Of a stretch of 64,000 bases of DNA, positions 40,601-51,627 are shown piece after piece. Location: contig CAUZXS010005819.1 of the NCBI GenBank assembly GCA_963585895.1, positions 2,501-66,500 of the forward strand, written 5' to 3'. The position numbers and the translations under genes are program-made. The notes beneath the pieces are model-generated. The model searched no databases and was not told where the DNA came from. It saw only the letters and a list, made by a program, of their open reading frames with translations. Source of the DNA: Sepioteuthis lessoniana. Taxonomy: Eukaryota > Mollusca > Cephalopoda > Myopsida > Loliginidae. How positions within the stretch are numbered: the stretch's first letter is position 1; each line of letters opens with the position of its first letter.

Positions 40601-41387
40601 TGTAGCAGTAAGAAATTTGCATTTTTGTTTGGCGCGCAATTTAATTCGGTGGTTAGGATCGATGCATAATTTCACCCAATCAGGATGGCTTATCCTATTC
40701 AACCTGGACCATCTTTCCGGGCAGCACAAACTAGGGAAAAGCCGTCAAACACTTTTTTTCGCAGAACAACTTCGTTCTGTACAGACGTCTACCGTCTGCT
40801 CTCCAATAGCAGCAGCAGCAGCATGGCACCATGAGGGAAGCAGCCTAATTCATGGACTCCTTGGTTATTTTTCTTAGAACAAGGATTCCCAGTTGAATAT
40901 GGATTAGATACATTCAATACGCCACCCACAGGAACAACTTTACGTCACCCCCAAAATTGGCTATGTCGACTGCGATGACTAATTCCGCTCCGGCACCTAG
41001 TTACTTCTTCACCTCTGGGCAACATTTTCCGGAGACATGCACGCTTCTCCACGAATAACCAGAACCACAAAATCACGGTGACTTCAACGTTTATTTCCTC
41101 AAACAGCAAACATGACTTTTGCTACATACGGCGAACATAATCCCTCGCACGTCCAACGACACGCGCTGCTTTCTCCTCTCTCTCATAACTTCATTTCGTC
41201 TCTTTACTTCTTTCCTTTCCCACGAGGGTTGCAGCACAAACGCAAACTCTATATTCTACACTGCCATTAAAAACTATTCTCTCTTCTATATACCTAACAA
41301 CACTTAACGAGGAAACAACGTAAACACACACGCACGTTATTACGTACCTTCGCCGAAAAACAATAACAAACATTCATACCCGCTAAA
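40601..41387. mobile_element. solo LTR, family LTR-2
   Basis: 787 bp beginning TGTAGC and ending GCTAAA (one change from GCTACA). It is flanked by TATC on both sides (40597-40600, 41388-41391), splitting one REP1b unit TATTCCTATCTAATAC. No internal coding sequence. Includes (CAG)n near 40808. Superfamily unknown; the 193-codon frame overlapping its left end is not a gene. Confidence 0.72.
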
Positions 41388-41620
41388 TATCTAATACGAA
41401 TAATTTCCAAATAAATATTTGACTCCCGAATGGAACTGGAACAAGTTTTACCACTCCGGATCAAAGTGAACCTGTAATTATAGCAATAAAGGAGTACTTC
41501 AGTTTCAATAATGAATACAGGTTAATGTCAAACTCAGAACACTCCTTTTTTTTTTTAGGGGTGAGTTTGGAGGTCTTACCCCTCTGGCGAGGATACAGTC
41601 GCCATATTCTAATTCTCAAC

Positions 41621-42044
41621 TTCACTCTTTTTGACTGTTAAAATATTGACTAACTTTACACGGGAACGGAAAAGCCAGCGAATTGACTAACACGTTTTTA
41701 GCAGTTAAAAATCTGTCTCGCAACTTCCAACGTCTTTTCATGTGTCTAATTCCTCGTACATCATTCATAGATTTCTCTTGTTAAAATATTTCATTTCCTG
41801 TACCAATGGACAAAAAAATAGATAAATACAGATATATCTGAAATCAAATCTTTAAAGAAATTTGCGCCAAAACAGACAAAGCACAATCTTCTGAAATTTG
41901 TATCAAGATTTTTCCACAAAATGATTTCTATAAATATTTCTTCTCAAACTGGTCCTAGCGAATCATTTAAAAAGATGAGAGCTTTTTTACTTCAGTTAAG
42001 GGCAATGTTGGTGAGGTTTAGACTACGCTTGCTGTATGTCCTGC
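41621..42044. other. stretch without recognised features
   Basis: No recognised gene or repeat. Confidence 0.35.
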
Positions 42045-42050
42045 AAAAGG

Positions 42051-42690
42051 TTGCCCAGTCAGCTGGGGCTGTAGAATACACCGACTGCATCTCTGCAGAA
42101 GGATAACACCTTCCCCCACTAATTATGACATTAAACAATCTGATGGTAAGACTCGAGTATTGTTGGAACTTTAGGGAATGTGGAATATCCCTTCATTGCC
42201 ATCGCTCCCAGATCCACTCTGGCTCAGAATTGTAGCACCTGATAGGTTCCTATCTATGGGTCAAATAAAACTGTTCGGACATTTAAACTGAGCGTAAACA
42301 AATGACTTATGCTAAATTGAATTGGTAGTAATAGAACTGTTTGATCATTTAACAGTGTATAAACAAATGATTGATGTTAAACTAAATTGTTAGTGACACA
42401 TAACAATACTTGGAATTATTTAACTTTATTGACTTATGCTAAATTGAAATGTTTGAAATAGAACTGTTTGATCATTTAACTGTGTGTATCTACAAAATGT
42501 GTTTACAAATCATACATTTTGCATATATGTAAAAGCAAGATTTGGTATTAGATAATCAACAATGGTTGATATGCCAAAAACCAAACAAAAAAATCCGCAA
42601 AGGGGGATAACCCCCCCCAAAAAAACGATGTCCTGGTTATTACACAAAGCTGCATATGATAGTGTAGCTCCAGTCCTGGAGGTCTGGATG
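42051..42690 (+). repeat. REP1 copy followed by a REP1b head piece
   Basis: 42051-42587: head TTGCCCAGTCAGCTGGGG, sub-repeats, decayed tail (GGTATTAGATAATC...GGTTGATATGCC). 42595-42690: partial REP1b head (CGCAAAGGGGGATAACC, GATGTCCTGGTTATTAC). Confidence 0.78.
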
Positions 42691-43367
42691 TTATATGACT
42701 GAAAAAGATCGTTTTCTAATTTATCGTATACACAAAATAATGGTTGCAACTAGCGTCCACGAGAGCATTCACCGGATGTTATCGGTGCTGAGATTTTCTT
42801 CAAAATGGAAAAAAGGGGTTTCTGCGCATAGCGAAATGTCGATGAAATTTGTCAAAATATAAAAGAAAATTTTCGACAAATCCGTGACCTTCACGGTCAA
42901 AAACAAAACCCAATTTGTTCCGATCAGAAGAGAAAAAAACGATATAAAAGACAAATTTCTCGACAGCGGACACGTATCAAAAGAAGGCAGACGACAGTTC
43001 GTGGATCAGAACTCCAACTGAGAGAGAGAGGCGAAACTCGAAACCACGCATCACCTACATTGACCTTCCTCTTCTCCGCTTTGAAGGGAGCGACTAACTC
43101 GTAAATCACCAAACACCCCTCTCCTCTCTGCACTCGTAACATCTGATTGACTGCGTACGCGTAAGTCCAACAATCTTACCGCTACTAAACTTAGGACATT
43201 ATTTCTGCTTTTTAATTCCATATCAACACGTTTTTACAAACCTAGCTATTTGGACTTTTTACTCATGTTTCCAATACAATTGTTAAAATTTTTACATGTC
43301 CTTGTGTTCTTTTTTTTTTTTTTGCAACTGCGTTTTTTATTTTTTTTTTATTTTTACTTTCTTTGCA
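42691..43367. other. stretch without recognised features
   Basis: Ends in a T-rich run at 43306-43365. No gene or repeat family recognised. Confidence 0.35.
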
Positions 43368-43663
43368 ACGACCATCATCATATCGCGCTATCAGCACGGA
43401 TATTTCTGGCACTCTCTCGCCACCCAACCCTATATCCATTGCTTTTGGCAGGTCTTCCGGGCTACATCCAGTATCTGCACAGAGCTGCTGTATGTATGTT
43501 CGAGCTGGACATCCTGCCTTTGAGGTCCCTGTGAAGGGTTCCACAGGAGTACATCACTTACGAGCTCGTCCCTACTTCTCTAGCAGTGTCCCACATGTCT
43601 GGTTCGTTTAATTTTCGTGACGGGTGGTAGTTGGCCGTACAGTTGCTGTTTTGTGCGGTGTTG
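43368..43663 (-). mobile_element. RTE-type LINE 3' fragment
   Basis: Minus-strand product ends with ARTYIQQLCADTGCSPEDL followed by PKAMD, as in other RTE copies here. Upstream it reaches only the ATT...QLYG region, about 295 bp in all. Frameshifted near the 5' end. Confidence 0.82.
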
Positions 43664-43724
43664 TCTCCGGCCATGACCCACACATTGCAGCCATACGCTG
43701 ATATAACATTGAGATCATCATTCC

Positions 43725-43960
43725 TTTATTGCCATTACTCCTAGGTCCACTTGGACCCGAAATGGAGGTACCTGTGAGAGTCCCATATGTGGGTCAAATA
43801 GATCTTTGAAAAATATTTGTATTAGATTCCATATTATCTATGGGTCAAGGAGATCTGTTTCACAAAAAAATGTAAATATCTCGTGGTTCCATAATCTCTA
43901 GGCATAAGATAATCCTAGCGGGATTGACATACCATTTAAATTAATCGTCACATCTGTTAA
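43725..43960 (+). repeat. REP1b fragment
   Basis: Partial head (CATTCCTTTATTGCCATTAC...GAAATGGAGGTACCTG), one sub-repeat and REP1b tail AGGCATAAGATAATCC. Confidence 0.62.
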
Positions 43961-43990
43961 ATATTCCTCGCCGAATTATCAATGTTTTGT

Positions 43991-44236
43991 GAGGGGGGGT
44001 GTCCTCGTGGTGTAATGGTTAAAGCGATAGACTGCAGAATCGTAGTAAGCGAGTTCGTAATCCAGTCGCGCTATTAGGTTCACTTTCGGGCAAATACCCT
44101 TGGGAAAGGTATAAACCCCCTTATCCTCCCAGCTATGGGTTAAATAGTACCACTACTGTTCTTCTAGGATAATTGCTTTGGCATTAAATAACCTACAAAG
44201 GATGATATGCCATTAAACAAAGAAACCAAACCAAAC
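43991..44236 (+). mobile_element. SINE-A, full length
   Basis: Complete SINE-A with an 11-bp duplication, CAATGTTTTGT, at 43980-43990 and 44237-44247. Confidence 0.92.
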
Positions 44237-44247
44237 CAATGTTTTGT

Positions 44248-44619
44248 TCATTCTTTTGAGGGGCTAAGTGCCTTGTCTGCAACATTCTTCACACAACCGG
44301 TAGGAAACGTCACCCTCTGTTACAATTGCAATATTCGAGAATAAAAGAAAAAGCGTCACGCAAAACTTCCTCTTTGGTCACACAATAGCCAAGAAGCAAG
44401 ACCTCTTCTACTCTTTACACACGGAATTCGTCGCGTACTGACCACTACACTACACCGAACACAATGCCCTAAGCTTATTTTCACAGATACAGACATTAAC
44501 TATAATTGCAAGAAAACAACAACAAAAACCTTTCTCAAATATGTAAGTTTCTCACAAACTTCCATACCTTTTTTATTGACTTGACACACATACATACATG
44601 TTCCAATAAATAATTTCCA
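44248..44619. other. stretch without recognised features
   Basis: No recognised gene or repeat. Confidence 0.35.
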
Positions 44620-44727
44620 AGGCTGAAGCCTTACTATGAGATTACTATATGTCATATCCAGGACACTCATTTCCCTTGTGCAGAGATACAGTCGGTGTAT
44701 TCAACAGCCACAGCCAACTGGGCTTGG
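44620..44727 (-). repeat. REP1 head fragment
   Basis: Reverse head piece: GTCATATCCAGGACACTC, CAGTCGGTGTATTC, CAGCCAACTGGGC. Confidence 0.7.
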
Positions 44728-44975
44728 TTTAAAATGTGGAAGGTATTTTCTGCTGCACCTGATATCATCCTTCCTCTTTTCAGTTCTAATGGCTTTTCCT
44801 CAGAACTCATCTACATTGTGGTTTCTATGACAACAAAGAACAGTATGCATTGGAAAGAAGAATAAGTTCCTGGGGAGACTCAAACTTGGGTATTCCTTTG
44901 CATTAGGGGAGTCTGGTTCTTTGTATCACCCGCTTTACCATCCAACTACAAGAGTATGGCATCAACAAAATCCAA

Positions 44976-46032
44976 TTGCACAGTCGGCTGGGGCTGTAGA
45001 ATACACCGACGGCTTCTCTGCAGAGGGGTAAGAACCCCCAACGAGTGTCCTGGGTATATGACACTAAACAATCTGATGGTGCAGTTCCAGCAATGCTGGA
45101 GCTTTGGGGAATGCGGACAACCCCTTCATTGCCATCGCTCCCAGGTCCACCCTGGCCCGGAGTGGTAGCACCTGATAAGGGTCCTATCTATGGGTTAAAT
45201 AGAACTAAACCGTGCTTCTTTCACTATACTGATTTTTGCATTTAAACTGCGTATTTATGCTAAACTGAATTGTTTAAAATAGAACTGTTTTGACATTTGA
45301 ACTGCGTACTAGGGCTGAACTGAATTGCTCGAAATAGAACTGTTTTTGACATCTAAGCTGTGCACTTATGCTGAACTTGAATTATCGTAAATAAAACTGT
45401 TTGACATTTAACTCAATGTATTGCCCCAGTCGGCTGGGGCTGTAGAATACACTGACTACTTCTCTGCAGAGGGGTAAGACCCCTCCTCTAACGATTGTCC
45501 TGGATATGACACTAAACAATCTGATGGTGAGGTTCCAGCAGTGCTGGAGCTTTGGGGAATGTGGAGTACCCCTTCATTGCCATTGCTCCCAGGTCCACTC
45601 TGGCCCGGTGTGGTAGCACTTGATAGGGCCCTATCTTTGGGTTAAATAGAACTAAGAGCATACTTATGCTAAAAGGAATTGTTTGAGTAAACTGAATAGC
45701 TTGAAATAGAAATGTTTTTGGAAAAAATGTACTTACATTTAAACTGCGTGCTTATGTTTAACAGAATTATTTGAAATCGAGCTGTTTTTCGACATTAAAT
45801 CTGTATTTACACTTAACTGAATTGTTACATATAACTGCTTGAATAGTTTGAAATGGAAATGTTTTTGACAATTAAACTGTGTACTAAACTGAATTGTTTT
45901 AAATAGAACAGGTTATTTACATAAAAATGGATTTGGCGTTAAATAACCTACAAAGGTTGATATGCCATAAAACCCAACAAACCAAACCAAACAAAATCGT
46001 TGATATGCCATAAAACCCAACAAACCAAACCA
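44976..46032 (+). mobile_element. REP1 dimer with TSD
   Basis: Heads at 44979 and 45427, each with sub-repeats. A single hairpin tail at 45925-45985 has its distal part repeated once. Perfect 12-bp duplication AACAAAATCCAA at 44964-44975 and 46033-46044. The dimer therefore inserted as one unit. Confidence 0.88.
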
Positions 46033-46035
46033 AAC

Positions 46036-46258
46036 AAAATCCAAATAACCCTCAAAAAGAGACTCAATATCCTTCCCTTCAATCTGTCAGTGAATATCAG
46101 TAACTACAAAACTTGTGCTAAGTTTTTAGCCTTGCTCAAAGGCCTCAGTTTTCTTAAAATTACCCACTGAGTGGTCACCCATCTAAGTACTGAACTAGTT
46201 CATCACTGCTTAACTTCTGTTAATTTCCAGGATGTCTTAAATATAAATCATCACTGTA
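46036..46258. repeat. duplicated flank shared with 25945-26170
   Basis: Near-identical to the transduced segment of the REP1 composite. Within it, 46091-46117 is the exact reverse complement of 26002-26028. Here it abuts the right duplication of the REP1 dimer, so it is ordinary flanking DNA at this locus. Confidence 0.88.
46162..46236 (-). ncRNA. 5S rRNA-like segment (not functional)
   Basis: The minus strand shows AGAAGTTAAGCAGTGATG, then GTACTTAGATGGGTGACCAC, in the order and spacing of the 5S rRNA A box to C box. A second, shorter match, GTACTTAGATGGGTGACCAC, lies at 46329-46362. The complete gene is absent. Confidence 0.68.
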
Positions 46259-46770
46259 ATCAGATTTATTTATTAAGCTTAGCTTAGTCTGACACAGGTC
46301 TCAGATTGTTAAGGCTACCTGCTGTTACGAAGTGGTCACCCATCTAAGTACGGAGTAGGCACACTGACCTTTATTCACTCTTTTATTCTGTTTGTTTAAT
46401 TGTTTGTTTGGGTAATAAAATTTGAGTTGTACAAGTTAAAAACCCGAACTTGAAGAACAAAGGAATTTTCGATTTTGAGATTCAATACGTGTGGAGTTCG
46501 TACTTCGCTTACTTCAATTGCTATTATTTCTCGAGTGATAACTACTAAATGATAATTTTAGAGTACTCCCCCCACTATCAATTTATTTGCAACCTATAAT
46601 CATCTGATTTTTGTTTGCATGGTACGTATACGAAAAATGACACATCGTAGCGTTTTTGTTAGCGCAGTAGCAGAAAAATGATCTTAGAGAATAAAACAAC
46701 TTTCAATTTAATTTGCAACTTATAGCGTTCGTACAAACCCCGACCATTATAATTTCTAAGAGATAATTAT
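46259..46770. other. unassigned, with a 5S-like fragment
   Basis: 46329-46362 repeats the 5S-like C-box region on the minus strand. The rest is unassigned. Confidence 0.45.
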
Positions 46771-48230
46771 TTAAGCCCAGTCGGCTGAGTGGGGGGGGGG
46801 CCCGCAGAATACGCTAACTGCATCACTACAGAGGAATAAGACCCCCCACCCATCCACCAACGAGTGTCCTAGATATGACACGAAATAATCTGATTATGAT
46901 GCTCTGGAGCTTAGAGGAGTACCCTCTCATTGGCATTACTCTCAGGTCCACTCTGACCCGGAGTGGTAGTACCTGTTAGGGTCACATCAATGAGTCAAAC
47001 AGAACTATTTAATCATTTACAATGCTTGAAACTATTTAACTGTGTGCAAACAAATGATTGATATCAAATTGAATTATTGGTTTTTGAGAGCAATGCTTGA
47101 AAGCATCTGTCTGCACAGTCGGCTGTGACTATATCCTGGATATAGTCACAAAACTATCTGATGGGGAGGCCTGATCTTGAAGCTATAGAGAATATGGAGT
47201 ACACATTCATTGCCATTACTTCCCGGTCCACTCAGATCCAGTGTGGCAATACCCATTAAAGCCCCATCTAAATGTTAAATTGAACTGTTTGACTATTTAA
47301 TTATGTGCAAACAAATAACGGGTGTTGAATTGTTAGTATCACATACACTACTTGAAACCATTTAACTGGATGCAAAAATTGAATTATTGGTAATACATAG
47401 CAATACTTGGAACCATTTAACTGTGTACAAATGAATGAATTGTGTTGAATAGCAATACTTGAAACCATTTAACCGTGTGCAAACCATAGCCTTACTCGTG
47501 CGCAAAAAAATTAGCTCTAACTCATTTTAAAATAAGATTACCTACAAATTAACTACTTACAAATCATATAGGTATATTTAACTGCGTGCAAACAAATATC
47601 AGATGTAGAATTATTAGTGTTAGATAGTGTTATAGGGACATATCCTACCATACCCCAAAGATGGACTCGTCCAACCTAAACATATTCGCCGAGCTTAGTT
47701 CGCTCGAAGAAGACAACTTCTTGTTTCTTACGAGACATTTGACAGACAGACTGCAAACCGAGAACGGCTAGTACTTCTTTTGTATGACTTCCTTTTTTCT
47801 GCTAATACAATAACGTTCACCAATCACCTGTTTGAGTTGTTCTTCCACCGGTCTTATCTGAAGACCACAACAGATAGCAATACTTGAAACCGGCTGACTC
47901 TGTACAAACAAATCAGCCCTGGTTCGTTCAAAAATTTTACCAACAAACTGTTTACAAATTATATATTTGATATGTATCAACAGGATTTAGCATTAAATAA
48001 CCTACAAGAGTTTATATGCCATAAAATCTAATTATCCAACCTACCATTTAACTATACGCTGACGAAGGAATAATATTGACTAAAATTATTAGTGTTTAAT
48101 AGCAATACTTGAAACCATTTAACAGTGTACTAACAAATAATCTCTAGGTTGTTTAGAAATGTTACTTATAAAGGATTTGGCGTTATATAACCCGCAAGAG
48201 TAGACATGACTTAAAATACGACCAAAGTAG
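46771..48230 (+). repeat. REP1b multimer with two tails
   Basis: First head at 46771 (GCCCAGTCGGCTGAGTGG). A second reduced head at 47115 (CACAGTCGGCTGTGAC) has a local hairpin, GTGACTATA with TATAGTCAC. Many TTGAAACCATTTAACTGTGTG units follow. Tails at 47985-48035 and 48170-48225. Interrupted by a small LTR. Confidence 0.72.
47628..47872. mobile_element. small solo LTR, family LTR-3
   Basis: 245 bp from TGTTATAGGG to CCACAACA, flanked by GATAG on both sides (47623-47627, 47873-47877). It splits a REP1b unit TTAGATAGCAATACTTG. No internal sequence. Confidence 0.75.
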
Positions 48231-49706
48231 GTAATTAAATGTTAAATATAGGGCACTCCTTTTTAGATATTTATGTTTAATTATTCTTACAGAAATTCAA
48301 TAATTATGATAAGAATCAACATCGAACTTAACAGCTGACCAAAGTAGCCTTTCAGCAAATATTATTGCCGGAAAAAATATAGAAATATTATTTCGGAATG
48401 AGAGGTTCAATGTAATTTAACGTCTGATAAATTATCACTGTGGGCCAGATTTTGCCCGGAGTCCGTAATTTGCAGTTTCCCTGTTTAATGTGTCCTCACG
48501 CCTCAGTCTGTGCGATGGACCATAGCCGGTTTGTTTAATGTACAGTAATTATGCTAAAAAAAAACTCATTGCGGCCTCCTAATAATAAATATCAACTTAG
48601 TATCCACGTTGGTCCACTTTCTTTACTCGAATGATCAGCTCCCAGTGCATGACCAGTGTTTCATAGAATCTAATCTGTCAGCCAAACACTTTGAATTGGT
48701 TGTCCCATGGTCAGCAAGTACTCTGTACCTAAGCACATAAAATTCGCAAAAAAAAGAACAAAATATGTTTAAACTTAGCTCCTTAGCACATACATCTTTG
48801 TTTAAAGTTACCTCATCATTCCGTTAAGGAAAGAAAAGATATGATTGGTTGCTATAATTAAAATTTTTATTTGAAGTATCTGACGTGAGCTTATAGGCTT
48901 CTCTCGTGGATCCATTCAACAAGACTATGAATTGTTATTATAGAAGTTATAGAGTATGAAACTGCTCAATTCGGAAGGCTACAAAAAGTACGTCTATTCA
49001 GCAAGCTTGCAAAGGCCGAATATAGTTTTATCATTGTTTTATATGTTGTTTAAACTATATTTATTAATCTTCAAACGCTCTATGAGCTCAAAATATCATC
49101 CTTACAGTGTCTAGTAAAATGTTATTAGACGGTTTGGTAGATTGCCAACTTATTCTTCGACCTGTCATCCCTTCTCGCTGCAATACTATTCTCTTCTTTT
49201 ATTGTATACTCTGTTCTCTTCACTGCGAGGAATAAGAAATGCGATGTCTTCTTTTTTCGTGTGCACATATCCCCTTATTCATTTCATGTATATTACTGAC
49301 GGGTCAGGAACACTCAACCACGGATGGAAGATTACGTCTTATCACTTCTACTGGTTTCGGACAACTTGAAATTGGAATCTAACTTCTACGATTGTAGGGT
49401 CACATGATCAAAACCATCCAATCAGAGCCGTGGTTTCAAATTGATCTCAGGTTCATACGCTGTCAATCATACCAAATTACACTTCGGTATCTTTTCACCC
49501 ATTTAACGGTACACACGTTTAAATCGCCTTCACTATATGTAAATAATAGATCTCATAGATTTATTATGTAACAAACAACAATTTCACACTATAACTAATT
49601 TCAGTTTTTTCCTTTCTTTTTTCACAAAGTTCTGCCTGAGTACTCTTTGGTCTTCTTCGGGTGTCGGCTGAATTTTAAAAGGTTGTCAAATCTTGTTCAG
49701 AGTGAA

Positions 49707-49712
<6 letters not shown>
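48231..49712. other. longest plain stretch
   Basis: About 1.5 kb of AT-rich DNA in which I recognise no gene, RNA or repeat family. Confidence 0.4.
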
Positions 49713-49753
<41 letters not shown>

Positions 49754-49762
49754 ACACACACA
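49713..49762 (+). repeat. (AT)n(CA)n microsatellite
   Basis: ATAT run followed by CACACACACAC. Confidence 0.95.
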
Positions 49763-49820
49763 CGCTTCCCATAAATGTCATGTCCGACGTCTGTATCTAA
49801 CCAATTCCAGACACGAACTA

Positions 49821-49925
49821 ATTAGCCAAATCGACTGCATATCTGCAGAGGGATTAGACATTAAACTAAATCTGATGGTGAGGCTCAAGTCTTACGATTT
49901 GGGGAAAATTCAAGCACGGTTTATA
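49821..49925 (+). repeat. REP1b head fragment
   Basis: CGACTGCATATCTGCAGAGG and ATCTGATGGTGAGGCTC blocks only. Confidence 0.6.
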
Positions 49926-50418
49926 AGTATTTAAATAAACTCAAAATATTTCTTTCCTCTCCGAAGATTGCAAGGATTATCAGGGATTTAAAACATGGGT
50001 GGGCGGATTCAAATTAACTTACCCACGTAACGACCCTCCCAAAATAGCAATGTGAAGTCACCTTTTCAATCTCTTTTTTCAGTTCTGAACAAGATTTTGA
50101 AAGGATAAAATCTTTTTTATTATTTAACAAGATTGCAAGAGACATTAGGGATTTTGAGAAGATTCAAATAAACCAAGTTTGGCAACTTTTCAAATAGCAA
50201 TATCAGCTGGCCTTTTAAATCTCCTTGAACAATGCTCAATTTGGTTCTTGTATAATTTCCACCATCAAATATTGCATAAGATTGGTTCTTCTTGTTTAGA
50301 ATTTCTCTCAAAACCAGGTTAGAGGACCATTGTAAAAGAATTTGATCCTCACTGAATGTTCTCATAGTTTTGTCTCTGTACTAAACTTGGACAACCCTCA
50401 AAACCAATTCCAATCCCC
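49926..50418. other. diverged tandem duplication
   Basis: 49962-50075 and 50129-50230 share ordered words AGATTGCAAG, AGGGATTT, GATTCAAAT, AATAGCAAT and CCTTTT.AATCTC. No gene recognised. Confidence 0.5.
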
Positions 50419-50590
50419 AATAGTCCAGTTGGTTGGGGCTGTAGAATTCACTGACTGCATCTCTGCAAAGGTGTAAGATTCCCCCAATGGGTAACCTGGA
50501 TATGACACTAAACAATTTGATAGTGAAGCTCCAGTAATGCTGGAGCTTTGGGGGGTACAGAGTACCCTTCATTGCCATCGCTCCCAGGAC
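50419..50590 (+). repeat. REP1 head fragment
   Basis: TCCAGTTGGTTGGGGCTG to CATTGCCATCGCTCCCAGG. It stops before the sub-repeats and is followed by unrelated sequence. Confidence 0.75.
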
Positions 50591-51614
50591 ACTTCTTTTT
50601 GGGGTGAGGGAGAAATCTTACCATTATGCAGGGAATAGACAGAGAATTTAAAGCTCTTTTCTTTATCACTCAATCGCTAAGATATTTTCTCTTTTTATTA
50701 CGTAGGATGCATAAAGATGATAATCCTTTGTAAATTAGGAATAATAATACTTACACCCCGAGGAGGCATTCAAAAAGTTTTTTGAGGTTTTTTTTTTTTT
50801 TGTTTGTTTGTTTTGGTTTTTTATTTTCGGTTTTGCTTTTGCTTTTTTAGATTTCTTGAGCCATCTTCACTTTTTAATGACTTTTAAATAGTTTTTCTTT
50901 CTTAATATAACCTGGAATTTCCGTAATTGCGATTATTGATCATGAACCAAATGCATAGATACTACACACTGATCCGAAGCAGAAGTACCGATTTATCCGC
51001 AAATAATACGATCGTTTTTCACGGGTGGACTGCTAGTTTCTTTATTGATCATGTAATTGATATTTCTTCAAGAAGAAAAGGTCAGATCGAAGAATCTCCC
51101 ATATTCCTGACCTTATTTCTATACATTTCCGTGACTCAACTCTCCCCAGTAGCTTTCTTCCCCCCCACCCCACTTCAGTCGAACTTGAAAATACAGATTT
51201 GAGCCTGACCAACAGAAGTAGATTCCCTTGAGGCAACATCATACCAAAAAAGAATTTTCGATGAAAGATTCTCATTCGAAAGACATTAGCATATCATGTT
51301 TGTCTATGTCCAGGTGTGTCTTTCTCTGTCTGTGTTGGAGTATAAGACCTTTGAATGATTTGCAATCTACGTCGTGTTCGTGTCCATCTTGTTTCCTGCT
51401 TGCTTCTCCATATATTTTTTTTTCGCCACTGAAACTGTATCCAATTTCGTTGAGGTCGGATTTATGTCTAGACAACTGTTTCCGTTACTTCTGGTCTGAT
51501 CAGAAATTATACAATTCTCTCTTTCACCACACTCATTCTCTCGTTGATTTCCCTCCTCGGACTTTCGTTGTTCCTTCTCCATAGTTCTCTCTCTCTTTCT
51601 CTCACTCACTCTCT
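50591..51614. other. stretch without recognised features
   Basis: T-rich run at 50785-50850 and a CT-rich run at 51585-51625. The opposing frames of 67-131 codons at 51042-51762 show no recognisable domain and extend into REP1. Confidence 0.4.
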
Positions 51615-51627
51615 CTCTTTTATCTTT

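Larger units (their letters stand above)
39950..41620 (-). repeat. REP1b, interrupted by SINE-B and solo LTR
   Basis: Reverse tail at 39953-40000, sub-repeats at 40060-40165 and 40500-40600 (TTTCAAGTATTCCTATC). Sub-repeats and head resume at 41388-41615 (TTACCACTCCGGATCAAAG, TTACCCCTCTGGCGAGG). Confidence 0.68.

Noticed and set aside
40296..40877. 193-codon plus-strand frame
   Set aside because: Runs across a SINE-B, REP1b sub-repeats and a solo LTR. No single-origin coding sequence.
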